From Welwitschia mirabilis (Eukaryota; Gnetophyta; Gnetopsida; Welwitschiales), in contig JBOZIK010000001.1 of the NCBI GenBank assembly GCA_051453625.1, positions 223,327,221 through 223,391,220 of the forward strand: a stretch of DNA of 64,000 bases, written 5' to 3'. Below, in pieces: positions 35,020 through 46,260 of the stretch; within the stretch, counting starts at the first letter, position 1; every line of letters begins with the position of its first letter. A program made the position numbers and the translations under genes. Under the pieces are notes generated by a model that did no database searches, had not been told where the DNA came from, and saw nothing but the letters and a program-made list of their open reading frames with translations.

Positions 35020-35905
35020 AAAACTAAAAAGTTATCTATTAGAATGTTGTTTTACTTTGTTTACATGCTAAAAAGCATTGTGAACTAATATATTACTTGA
35101 AAGAGTAATATTTTCTTTTATCTTCTTCCTATATCTATTATTGGATAGGTTATAGGATATAATAGTACTTGGAACTAAGTGTTATCTAGCATTAGTTTAA
35201 TATTATTCTTATGTTATCAATCCCCCTCATCTTGTATTTTATGTGTATAATTAGTGAGATAAATTAATAAAGCACTTTGTTGTTCTAAGAATTAATCTTG
35301 AAAAATGTTGTAGAAGTATTGGTATTTACAAGAAAGTCATTTTCAGTGGTCTAACCAATAAATTTAAATAAACTTAATACTTCAAAGTTAACTATATCCT
35401 TTATGGCATCCCCTTAAATAAAATATATTATAATAAGTTCTATGAGATTAAGATTACAATAATACATATTATTCCACATTTTTATCTAGATTTGCTACAT
35501 AAATCTACATAAATAATTTTAATCCCAAGACCTATGAATTGGCACTAGAAGGAGGTTCGTCTTCAAGTTGATCTAGGATAGTTTGAAGTTTTTCTAGTTG
35601 TTATTTAGTTTATTAAAGAAAAAAATTCTTGTTATCAGTAGAATCTTGAATAGGATATTTTTTGTGTTGAGATAAATCCATCTTGAATTGAAGAAATAGA
35701 TCCCTATGACTTTGTGAAATATTTAAAAACATGAATAAGAAGTTGTAATAAGCTACAAAGAAAAGCGCACGTATTAATAGAGGCATAAAGAAGAAAAAGT
35801 AAATCTGAACTTATTAAAGGGCTATATTAGAAAGATGAAGACGATTTTGATCTAGCTCCTTTAAATATATGTTATGACCCTTTTGTTAAAATTACATCCA
35901 ATCTT

Positions 35906-36157
35906 GTGGATTTCTTGGTGATAGATATTAAAGAAGAAAATACTATATCCACATTTCTAAGTGGCCTCAATGATGATGACGAAGATGAGGTTTTCATGGT
36001 AAAAGAATATGATGATTGTCAACTAGAAATTTATATTAAGGAAGAATACAAAAGATGGAGTGAAGTTTGTCTAGAAATAGAAAATATTAGAGAAGAGTGT
36101 GAAGAATATCAATTTGAATTAAGCATATTTAAAGAGGAATGTAATAATCAAAAATAA
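35906..36157 (+). pseudogene. Acidic coiled-coil open frame, possible gag tail
   Basis: An 83-codon open frame with an acidic start (NDDDEDEVFMVKEYDDCQLE) followed by a Glu/Lys-rich heptad-like stretch (EVCLEIENIREECEEYQFEL). It is in the gag position, 370 bp after the 5' LTR on the element's strand. Some copia gag proteins have a similar acidic, coiled segment before the zinc knuckle, but no zinc knuckle was seen here. The frame continues past the stop with decayed sequence. Confidence 0.35.
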
Positions 36158-36159
36158 AT

Positions 36160-39100
36160 AAATTCATCATCTATATTAGAGAAGGTTGAACAAGTAGTCG
36201 ATGGGAATAGGAAAGATGAACTAAATCAATATACTTTAAAGGAAATGAAAGAAAGTTTATAAATAATCCTAGAAGTTTCATCCTAATAAAGAATTTACTC
36301 CATAACTTTCAAAATAATGAGTTAAAAATGATGGCAAAAGGTTTCTACTAATATCAATTAATACATTGACAGAAAAGAAAATTAAAAAGAATAATGCTCA
36401 AAAATCATTTTAAACATTTAAAGATCTTCTAGAATGATTTATGCATTAAGACAAAGGAATATTTTTAGATATAGAACTCTAATATGATAAAATCATTGAT
36501 ATATGAAATCATGAAAACATTCAAAGTTATAGACATAAAAGTGAAACATCTAATTCAAGTAAGTATTTTGATGACATAGGTAAAATTAAAATAAAAGCCT
36601 TCTTTAAAAAAGAAAAATAACATATCAAAGAAATGAGATATGCTTATCTTTGGTAAAAAGAAATAATATCTATTGATGGAAAATTAAAAAATAAGAACAT
36701 GAGTAAAAGCTTAAAAATGTATCTTAACATATTTTAAAGGGGATATGTAAATAAAGAGATCTCAAATAAAAATAAAATAAACATTAATAGCCATATTTTG
36801 ATTCAACATTATGAATGTTTTTATGTCAAGCTTTATCTTTTATATTTTAACTATTTGAGATATGTTACTTTTCTTAATTTATTTGCTAATTCATAGGTTA
36901 ATACTCTAAATAAATTTTATACTAATTTAGTAGTTTTAGTTGTGATAGCTTGAGTATAGTTTAGATTGTATTAGCCCTTATACGAATGCACCAGAGAAGA
37001 TATCAAGAATCATATTCTATTTAATTCATAATTTTACTATAAATAGAAAATCATTACTTAAAACATGTAAGTCTCTAATTGGTGCTTAGAACAACCTAGC
37101 TCACCTTTATTGTCAACCAACTATTTAACTAGTTGGGAACATGAAATAATGGTTTATGAGAAATTATTTTTGTATAAGCTAAATGTTTTGATCTAACTCT
37201 AAGATTTATGCATCATCTATCACTAGCCTTCATATTTCATCATAATTATAAACCCAAAATTAAATAATCACATTGTTATACTACAAGTACGTCAAGGCAA
37301 ATATTCCCAAGAGGATACTTTTGCAGTGTAATATGGTAGCTGCGAAAACTTCACTAAAGGGTTAGTTGGCCATGGTTTAGTATCAAAAGACCTATAGGTT
37401 CCTACTCTTTTGATAGTTGTTGTACTCCCTTCAATATACTTTTAAGTGTTTCTAAGCACTACTGATGAATAGAAGAAATTAAAACTACAAAGGGATAATC
37501 ATGCTTTAGGTGTCATCTGAGGCATGGTTAGTCACCAATGTTTTTATCAACTATATCTAATCCATCTTAAGATTTTACTTTTAAAAAAAAAGAAAAAGAA
37601 AAAGAAAAGGAAAATAAAATAAAATTGAAGTGCAAAAACATACCCTAATAACCCTCTCATATCAATTCCTTCATCCATGATGTATATGTTGTTAAGTTAG
37701 AGGCAGAATTTTTACAATTTATTATAATACAGATTTTTGTAAACCCATTAGTTGTAACAGGAAGTTTAACACTGAACAACAAGTTAAAACTTGGGTTTTG
37801 ATCATTAAATTTCATGTAAAGCCTTATTAAGGAGTTTTTAATTGTTTTAAAAGAATTAGTGAATTGATGATTATAGTTCTTGATATCTAACTCATCTCAT
37901 TTTTATTTGCTAAATTTTTGAATAAATTTAGATTTATTAAAATCAAATAATAGCTAGTATTTTATAGAGTACATAACGTAATTCTCACCTCATGTTATAC
38001 AAATTGTTTTCAAAAAGGTAAATCCATTTATAATTTCCTTTATTGAAATATCTTTTTAATGTTAAATTAGATGTGTTCCTTTATCTTTGGCTATTNNNNN
38101 NNNNNNNNNNNNNNNNNNNNNNNNNNNNNNNNNNNNNNNNNNNNNNNNNNNNNNNNNNNNNNNNNNNNNNNNNNNNNNNNNNNNNNNNNNNNNNNTAAAT
38201 CCATTTATAATTTCCTTTATTGAAATATCTTTTTAATGTTAAATTAGATGTGTTCCTTTATCTTTGGCTATTGATATAATCTAGATAAATCTTTTGAAAA
38301 TGTATATATAAAAATAAAAATTAGAAAATTGATTAAAAAATCAAATAAATCAAACCCAAGCTATAATATGTTTTACAATGATTTTGAAATAAAATAAGAG
38401 TATTGTTTAGTTGCAAGAAAATGAATGAGCTTTAGAAACCAAACATACCTTTAGGACATTTGATGAGGAAAGGCTTGGATTTTTTTTTTAACATTCTACA
38501 AATATGGAAGCAAACTTACTTTACATAGCCTTTGGTATTAAAAATTGAGCTCCTATAATATGAAACATTCAGAATCTTAGAAACTTTTTGGAATAATAAT
38601 TTAATTGACATACAAAAATATATTGAAAAAACTTCTAACACGTCTGAATCATGCTAACTCTTCAATTGATCATTGCAAATAACTAAAATGATCAGAGCAC
38701 TTCCTAAGGCTTACACCTTAGAAAACTTTTAGATTAGTTTAGCTTAATATTCATCAAACTCAAATTTGAATTAATTCTTGCATTGCTTTAATTTAACAAC
38801 ATCATGTATCTAATCCATAACTAGATTTGTGAATCAGTTGTTAGATCTTATTTGATATCTTTAATAAACAAATTAAACCATGGCCTTTTGTCAAGTTAAC
38901 TCATTACCTAATTGATAGTCAAGGCTATCAATTAGTTTTTTAAGTTAACTTTAATCTTGGCCTTAGTTTTAGTGTGTTTACTTCTTTATGATACAACACT
39001 CATGAAAGTTCATGATCAAACCATGAACCAATTCTTTCATTTCAATTCCTTGAAGTAAAAAATAATAAAAAATAATTGCAAAGAAGCATTAAGAAACTAG

Positions 39101-39500
39101 AGCTTACATTCTTAAATAGAGATTATAATACCTTAAATAATATTCTAGAACATCTTTGAAAAGAGGGTTTTATGGCTCTTGTTAAACATAACAAAAATAT
39201 ATTTGATGAGAAGTTAAAAAATGAACTCTACTTTGATATTTAAAAATGTTAAAATTTTAGAAGTCATAAAGATTATGAGGCTTATCTCATTTTGATATGA
39301 CAAGGGAAGTATGCTTGTACAATATAAAATTCATAATGTGAATGGTGCATTTTTTTATAACCAAGACTCAACAGATCCTCCAGTGCAAGCCTAGAATTTT
39401 CCTTTTCTATTGCAAGACCTACCATTTTTACTCAGAAATAAGGTAATATTGACAAAAGAACGATGATAGTGAACTATAAACTACCTCATTAGGAGGCCAT
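36160..39500. other. Interior of the LTR element, unrecognised
   Basis: No pol domain was identified on either strand. A gap at 38096-38195 is flanked by about 77 duplicated bases. Confidence 0.4.
38096..38195. other. Assembly gap (100 N) with duplicated flanks
   Basis: The sequence from taaatccatttataatttcc to atctttggctatt, about 77 bases, occurs on both sides. Confidence 0.95.
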
Positions 39501-39518
39501 GGATATTGCATTGGAAGT

Positions 39519-39870
39519 AAAGAATTATGTGCTTTATCCTCTCTTAATAGTTAAAGAGCCCCTAACATATGCTACACTTCTATGTCTATCAAACACACTA
39601 ATGAAGCAGTAAAAGAAGTAGTGGGCATTGGAGGTGATTCAGGGTCTTGGCCTTGAAATATTTTAAGACACTACTATCGAAGTTCCTTTCATCAATAGAG
39701 TATCAGGCAGTGAAAGGAAGAGGATTTTCATAGGTCATGAGATCCTCATTGATCCATCTGTATTATTTTTTGATGAGCTCACTTCTGGCTTGGATTTAAC
39801 TACTGCATTGTAGATAGTTTGGTGGCTATAAAATATAGTAAAGACTAGTCGAATGGTTACCATCAAGTAG
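39519..39870 (+). pseudogene. ABCG (WBC) half-transporter nucleotide-binding fragment
   Basis: One frame of about 117 codons with several stops reads NYVLYPLLIVKEPLTYATLL, LSNTLMKQ, LEVIQGLGLEIF, then [37 protein letters not shown] and NIVKTSRMVTIK. In ABCG half-transporters the order is VLYPHLTVxETL, LPNTL, the signature VSGGERKRVSIGxE, Walker B LLLDEPTSGLD, then the GRTVVxTIHQPS region. The fragment covers Q-loop side to Walker B; Walker A, the H-loop and the membrane domain are absent. The signature Gly is Ser and Walker B Pro is Leu. Stops replace what look like Gln or Arg codons. It lies between the two LTRs of the 34-43 kb element and on the same strand. Confidence 0.8.
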
Positions 39871-40479
39871 TGAGAACCAATAGCAAGTGCTGCATAGACG
39901 TGTTAAAGATGGAAATAAATTAAAGGAATGTGAAATTTGATAGCACACTTTGATGTTCAACTTGGAATTCGAAACTATTGCAACATGCCCTCTCCCTTCA
40001 ATTAAAACTAGCAAATGCAAATGCAACAAATTAATGTTGTTGCCTTCTCATATCATAGAAGATGAAAATGTCAATGAAGATTGACAGTTAAAACAAAGAT
40101 AGCAAATAATGGAACTCACATGAGAGGTCAATAAGAAGTTATCAAACAAGCCAAATTCTAAGATGACAAATAATTTTTATGCCAAGAAAATGCCTATTAA
40201 CAACACACAAAAATTAAAGACCTCTTATGGTCAAAGTCACAGCACCAATAGTGTTAGCAATATTGAGTCTTTAGTGCAATTGTTTCATTACTAGAAACAT
40301 TGACATCTAGTTATATCATCTTATTGTATTATTTGCTGCCAAAATGCGGAGGCCGTTCACAAGATCCACACTATCCTTCTCTTCATTTTTGTCAAAGTTG
40401 GAGGAACTACTCTCATTAGTAGTTTATTTAAGAGCCATTGGCACTTGAGCTGAAAGACCTCCTTGGAAAAAAATGGTTT

Positions 40480-40885
40480 TTGAAAATCCCCTTCGAGCTT
40501 TTAGTTACTCAGCAACTTGATTAAACTAAATTTCATTTATTCTTCACACATTTGCTTTATTTTTAACCATCTTTTTGAAGACACCTTTGAAAATTTAAAG
40601 ACCCTTTTAAAAATTTAAAGATTCCTTTAAAACTTGTAGAGCCCCCTCCTTTGAAATTTTCAAAAACTCCTTTGAAAATTTGAAAACTCCTTCAAAAAAT
40701 TTGAAGATCCCTTTAAAGATTTAAAGTCACCTTTGAAAATTTTTCTTAAAATTTGAAGACCCCTTCGAGCTCTTCACCTTATCATTTCAAATAAGTATCG
40801 CATTTCGAAGGACCTCTTTCAAACTTTTAAAGGCCTCTTCAAAACTTCTAAAGATCCCTTCGAAAAATTATCAAAGGTGCTTCAT
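40480..40885. repeat. Degenerate minisatellite, unit about 20-30 bp
   Basis: Variants of CCTTTGAAAATTTGAAGAC and CTTTAAAAATTTAAAG are repeated at least twelve times over 400 bases with changing spacing, blocks of CCC/TTC separating AAATTT cores. It lies inside the LTR element, between the ABCG fragment and the CA repeat. Confidence 0.7.
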
Positions 40886-40922
40886 TAAATTCTATTCAAA
40901 TATATAATAAAAGAGTTTAGTT

Positions 40923-40928
<6 letters not shown>

Positions 40929-40986
<58 letters not shown>
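40929..40986. repeat. (CA)n microsatellite
   Basis: About 28 uninterrupted CA units followed by TATATCTATAT. It is the longest simple repeat in the window. Confidence 0.97.
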
Positions 40987-40991
<5 letters not shown>

Positions 40992-41663
40992 CTATATGTT
41001 TAGAAATAAAAAATTGCTAATAATAATAATAATCATAAAAAAATAAAAAAGTGGATGAAAGCATTTTTCCTCTTCCTTAAAAAATTATTAATAATAATAA
41101 TAAAATAAAAATAAAATAATAAAAGAAAAATATTTTAATTAGAAAGAAGAGGAAACATAGAAAATTAGTTTTAAAAGTTATTTATAAGTACCTTTTTTTT
41201 TGTTTCATTTTTTTTTAATTTCTAAATGTCGTTTGAAAACTATACAGTACTTGATAAGAGGTAATGTTAGATTGTTAGAATATAACAACTTTATATTTCT
41301 TTTAATAATCATTTGAAAAAAAATTATTTGCCATATTTTATAATCTTATCTTTCTTGTATGTTTCCTATGTCTTTAAAGCATAAGTATTACTGGTAAACA
41401 ATGATGACATCTAATACCCTAAGACTATGTTTCTTTTGATTCTTAAAGACATTTGTATGTATTTAGGAAATCATTTTTAGATTTTAAATATTATGGATTG
41501 AAATTTTGAAATTTATCGAAGAAAATAATTCTATTATTTTAATGAGATAGTATCAATCCAAATGTGCAAGTCAAGTTTTAACCAGGTAAGATATAATCAA
41601 TGTACATTCCAGGTAAATGCTTTAAGTATTTGATTATTTTTTAGGACTAGCAAAGTTTGGATT

Positions 41664-41675
41664 TGGGGGAAAGGA
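41664..41675 (+). other. Polypurine tract
   Basis: GGGGGAAAGGA directly precedes the TGAGG start of the 3' LTR, the position where plus-strand DNA synthesis is primed. Confidence 0.75.
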
Positions 41676-42992
41676 TGAGGAAAAAATTTACATTACAAAT
41701 AATATGTTGTATGCATAATTAGATATTAGAAACATATAATTAGTAGTTATTTTACATAAATAATAGTCTTTGTCTTTCATATTTAGGCATTACTATAGAA
41801 TTATAAATTAGGATTACAGATTGATTATATTATAGCATATAACTTAGTACTTAATGAAAATAATATTATTATTTTCTAGGTTTATGTACCCATGGAGCAT
41901 AATAACAAGTATCACAACAACTATTAATGAAGAACAACAAGGCAAAATGGAAGGAAAGTGATCTCACTACAATTAAATACCTCCTAGTAAATGGAAGAAA
42001 AATTTCTTCTAACTATCCTAAATTCATGTATAACATGTGTAAATGTACTCCCTTAATATAGGGGAAGAAGCAAGATGGAAGGAAAGTGATCTCACTACAA
42101 TTAAATACCTAATAGCAAATGGAAGTAAAATTTGTTCTAACTACCCTAAATTCATGTATAACATGTGGAAATGTATTCCCTTAATATAGGGAGAGCTATT
42201 ATTCATTCTTGTATAAGTGTCCTTCCTCTAACTACCTAAAGACTAGTATAAATACATCCTAGAGTTACCATTATGGGATCTTTTAGCATAATTTGCATAA
42301 CATCTAGAAATGGTAGTAAGCCTTCGGATCAACGTTAGAGTACTCTTCTTCATTTTAGCTATGACCTATAAAGGAAACACTATTTGAAATTAGTTTATTT
42401 ATCATAGTATAAGCATTATATTTCTGAAAATAATATGTTTGTATTATGATTTCATTTTAGCACTTGTTACCTATTATAGAATTAAAAAGTTATCTATTAT
42501 AATGTTGTTTTACTTTGTTTACATGCTAAAAGGTCTTGTGAACGGTATATTACTTGAAANNNNNNNNNNNNNNNNNNNNNNNNNNNNNNNNNNNNNNNNN
42601 NNNNNNNNNNNNNNNNNNNNNNNNNNNNNNNNNNAGTGTTTTCTAGCATTATTTTAATATTATTCCTATGTTTTTAAACCCTGTAATCCTGTATTTTATG
42701 TGTATAATTAGCTAGACAAATTGATAAAGAACTTTGTTGTTCTAAGAACTAATCTTGACAAATGTTGTAGAATGATTGGTTTTTATAAGAAGGTCATTTT
42801 CAATGATCTAAACAATAAATTTAAATAAAGTTAATACTTCAAAGTTAACTAGATTCGTTAAGGTCTTCCATTAAAAAAATATATTATGATAAATTCTATG
42901 AGATTAAGGTTATAACAAAACATATTATTTCACATTTTTATCTAGATTTCCTGCATAAATCTGATAAATAATCTTAATCCCAAGACCTGTTA
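41676..42992 (+). repeat. 3' LTR with internal tandem duplication
   Basis: It aligns with 34186-35537. It carries an extra diverged tandem copy of about 120 bp: the segment gcaaaatggaaggaaagtga... near 41942-42066 recurs at about 42069-42191. A 75-N gap lies at 42560-42634. TATAAATA at 42247 matches the promoter word of the 5' LTR. Confidence 0.75.
42560..42634. other. Assembly gap (75 N)
   Basis: The gap lies inside the 3' LTR. Comparison with the 5' LTR suggests the hidden bases correspond to about 35105-35177. Confidence 0.95.
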
Positions 42993-43394
42993 CCTACATT
43001 CTTAAAAACTTCTAGATTTTCTACTACTAATTTCATTATTAGAAAATTTAGGTTTAAAATTAAACATCAAAAGAAGTAAGCTATTTTTTTTTAAACACAA
43101 AATACAAGATAAGATTTAAGTGCCTATGGTAATTATCTTAACTTAAAAAAAATCATAAGTAATGTATTGAGTTGAGATTATTGAAAGATTACCTACTAAC
43201 TTATCTAATTAGATAAGGTCGAATCCCCTATTCTGGTAAAACTTAAAGAACATTTCTTCACTTAATGGCTTAGTAAATACATCTGCTAGTTAGTCCTCCA
43301 TCTTGACATATTATAATTTCATGTCTCTATGACATATTTTAATTTCATGTCTCTATTTTTAACATACTTTCAAAACAAATGATGTTTAATCTTG

Positions 43395-43560
43395 ATGTGT
43401 TTGGTCCTAGATGTTTAATAGGATTCTCTAATATGTTGATATGACTCTTAGCATCCATCTAGTAGAGTTTAAACTTCTTAACATATCCAAAAGCTAAAAG
43501 AAACCTAATTGATTTCATTCATGCCATTGATGCAAACTTTTGCTTAAAGTTAATCCATTC
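43395..43560 (-). pseudogene. copia reverse transcriptase joined directly to RNase H
   Basis: One frame reads SIRFLLAFGYVKKFKLY, stop, MDAKS and then HINILENPIKH. The first part is reverse transcriptase (family ESIRLLLAFxxxxxFKLxQMDVKSAFLNG); the second is RNase H (family NTSAINISKNPIQHSRTKHI). The whole palm active site is missing. The junction falls where both parents have Ser plus a small residue, so a microhomology deletion is plausible. Confidence 0.65.
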
Positions 43561-44559
43561 TTATTGGTTGTATTATTTTTCCATTAATCTTGCCTTTTTT
43601 CTTATTAAATTTCTATTTTCATGTTTCTTGTTTCTGAAAACCCTTTTTATTTTTCCTATCATTAGCCTATCTAATGGTCTTGGAATGGATTTCCAAACAT
43701 CACATCTTTCAAAATAGTTCAACTCTTCCCACATTGCTATCATCTAATGTTCATCAGCTTATACCTCATTGAAGTTCTTGGGTTGTAATTTAGATATATA
43801 AGTTGTAAATACATAAAACTCATTAGTTCTTCTTGTTTATAAACTATCATATATATTACCAGTTATGTTGCTAGTTGAGTAATTTTTTTTCAATCTGATC
43901 ATTTATAAGGATGTTTGTTTTTTAGATCCTTCTTCTTTTTCCTCTTTACTATCTAATTGTATAGGTAGGTTGCAAGTGATTTGTTCTATTTACAAGGGCA
44001 CATACTCATCCTACACATAGATAGATATTAAGTTAGTATCATCAATTTTAACATTTATAGTTTTCTTTACTACTTCTATCCTCTTGCTAAACACTCGATA
44101 AGCTTTAGTAACCATTGAATTCTAAGAAAAATACCTTTATCAACCTTGGAATAAAACTTTCTAATCTTATTATTTTCATTTAAAATAAAATATTTTTAAT
44201 CAAACACATAAAAGTAACTTACTATAGGTTTTTAATCAGGCTAGAGCTCATATGCAGTTTTAGAAATGAAACATCTGTTGGAAACATAACAAGTAGTGTT
44301 GATGGCTTCCACCCAAAAATGATATGAAATTTATTGATTTTGAATCATCATTCTATTCATCTCATTTAATATTTAGTTCTTTGTTTTAGCTACCCCATTT
44401 TTTTTGGTGTTTTTGAAGTTGAGAATTAGTGATAAATGCCAAATTGCTAACAAATGTCCCTAAACCTTAATTCTTTAATTTTGTACATTTTTTATTCTTA
44501 TTGTTTTACTCCTATAATCTTTATAATTCTATAATCTAATACACAACTTAAAAAATAAA

Positions 44560-45001
44560 TCAAATACCTCATCCTTGTAAGTAAGGAGATCCACCCATGT
44601 AAAATGAGAATACTCATCAATAATAGTTAAGTAATATTTCTTCTTGCTAAGATACTTAGTAGGTGATGGACTACCAATATCAAGATGTAAAAAATTCAAA
44701 GGAAATTTCGTAGCAATAGAGTTTTTCTTACTAGACCTTACCCTTGTCTACTTCTTCTTTTGACAAGCTTCACAAACTTAATCATCACAATTTTATAATT
44801 TAGAAGTCCTCTTATCAAGTATTTTGGTGAAAAGGTATCTAGTAGGTCCTTATTAACATGTCTAAGATTCTTATGCCATATCTTTACATCACTTTTGGTA
44901 CTTAACAAACACTTATTAAAAAGTAGTAAGATATACATTTGATTTCCTAAGATCAGTAAATATAACCTTCTTTTATTGATGATCCTTTGTAACACAATCA
45001 T
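44560..45001 (-). pseudogene. copia GAG-pre-integrase and integrase core
   Basis: An 87-codon open frame (45001-44738) contains WHKNLRHVNKDLLD and LIRGLLNYKI, the zinc-binding pre-integrase region. It is followed in the next block by STKYLSKKKYYLTIIDEYSH and FTWVDLLTYKDEVF, the integrase core around its second catalytic Asp (DEYSR-type motif). Integrase would insert the cDNA. Confidence 0.75.
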
Positions 45002-46077
45002 CTTTTGTAAAAGTTACAAAAATATTTACATCACATAATCAATTAATACTAAGCAAATTGTGTTCTAAATATTTAATATAAAATATGTCTTTTATTTCTA
45101 GTAGATTACCTCCTTTAATTGTTCTAATACCTTTTATTGGTGCCTTTTTATTGTCACCAAAAGTAACCACATGCTTGTCTTACGTAAGTAAGAAAGTAAA
45201 ACTTGACTTATGACTTGTCATATGTCTAGAGCATCCACTATTAACATATCAAGCATATAAAGCTATCCTTCCTTTAGAAATACACACTTTGTTTGGCTTT
45301 ATCTACATAAATTTTTTACAATCTCTTTATCTTCTTAGTATTGTTAGCATAGTACCTTCTACCAAACTTGTATGAATAGTTATATTGATAGTGACCATTT
45401 TTATAACAATAATAACAAGTTATGTTACTTATAAAATTTAAACACTCATATCTTATCTTATAGTTTCATATGTTAAATAGAGAAGTTGAAGTACTTGTAG
45501 AAGTTTCATTGTGTCCTAGGCCACTTATTGTCATTGGCACTTAAGCATTGTCTGAGCATGACTTTTAATGTTTGCTTTTCTTATGTGAATTTCTCATTAA
45601 TATTATTTTCATATGTAATTTCATATCTAAAATTCTCTAGTTTACATGTTAGTCTGCTAATATTAGCCTTAAGTGCCAAGTTTTCATCTATTAATCTATT
45701 AAATGAATCCTCTTCTTATTCACAAGATAATTAATAATTATGAAGTAACTTCTTCATTTTGAAACATACTTTTTGCAACTTAATAAATTATATGGAAATT
45801 AAATCATACCTTTCTTTAATTGTCATACCTGATTTATCTTCACTTTCTAACTCTTGTTCATTTCCTTTCTCTTCCTTGTCACTTCGATTATGGATGATGG
45901 CCATGTAAGATGGATGAGCTATTTTCTCATCTGAAGTATCTACTTTTGTGGCATCTTCCCCACTTGTAAAGAATAATTTCTTTTTTTTTTTTTCCTTTTA
46001 TTATTTCTCTTGTACATGGTAGAGCTAGAACATTTTAAGGCTAGATGTCCTTGTCCTCCATAAGGCTATACATAACC

Positions 46078-46260
46078 ATGTCGCATCTAAGTAATGATAA
46101 TCTTGTCCATTCTTGTAATATTTAGACAAATTTGCTTTTACGTTCTTCCACTTCTCTTGTAAATTTTTAAAGCCTTATTCATACTCAATTTTTAATGGTT
46201 AGTATGTTACACAGGTCTCATTTTGAGTGTATATCAAGATCCTTATTCTGGAATGTCTAG
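46078..46260. repeat. Dispersed repeat shared with 27066-27300
   Basis: Same order of words as the partner: catctaagtaatgataatct, ttgtccattctt, tctcttgtaaattt, ctcattttgagtg. Confidence 0.55.

Larger units (their letters stand above)
34186..35537 (+). repeat. 5' LTR (contains an N-gap)
   Basis: It aligns with 41676-42992. It contains TATAAATA at about 34627, the probable promoter of the element. The 100-N gap at 34920-35019 is flanked by about 76 identical bases, so the real LTR is shorter than the interval. The exact 3' end is uncertain by a few bases. Confidence 0.75.
34186..42992 (+). mobile_element. Plus-strand LTR retrotransposon with eroded or foreign interior
   Basis: Two direct repeats of about 1.2 kb true length (34186-35537 and 41676-42992) share start (TGAGG-AAAAATTTACATTA), middle and end (TTAATCCCAAGACCT). 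A purine tract GGGGGAAAGGA sits immediately before the second repeat, as expected of a polypurine tract on the plus strand. A TTGGCACTAGAAGGAGG sequence directly after the first repeat is a candidate primer-binding site. Only one possible gag-tail segment (35906-36157) is seen, and no integrase or reverse transcriptase was recognised. The interior also holds an ABCG fragment, a minisatellite and a CA repeat. It may be a large non-autonomous derivative. No clean target-site duplication was found. Confidence 0.75.
43220..46010 (-). mobile_element. Second Ty1-copia relic, minus strand, internally deleted
   Basis: Read on the minus strand the order is gag zinc knuckle (about 45430-45370), protease (VNSGCSRHM near 45230), GAG-pre-integrase (45001-44738, IWHKNLRHVNKDLLD), integrase (YLTIIDEYSHFTWV near 44640-44600), reverse transcriptase (SIRFLLAFGYVKKFKLY), fused RNase H, and the pol end (LADVFTKPLSEEMFF near 43262-43300). 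This is the normal copia gene order. LTRs were not identified. Stops in every domain show it is dead. It abuts the 3' LTR of the preceding element. Confidence 0.8.

Noticed and set aside
40929-40986. CA-repeat region as a CRISPR-like or regulatory array
   Set aside because: It is an ordinary dinucleotide microsatellite without spacers.
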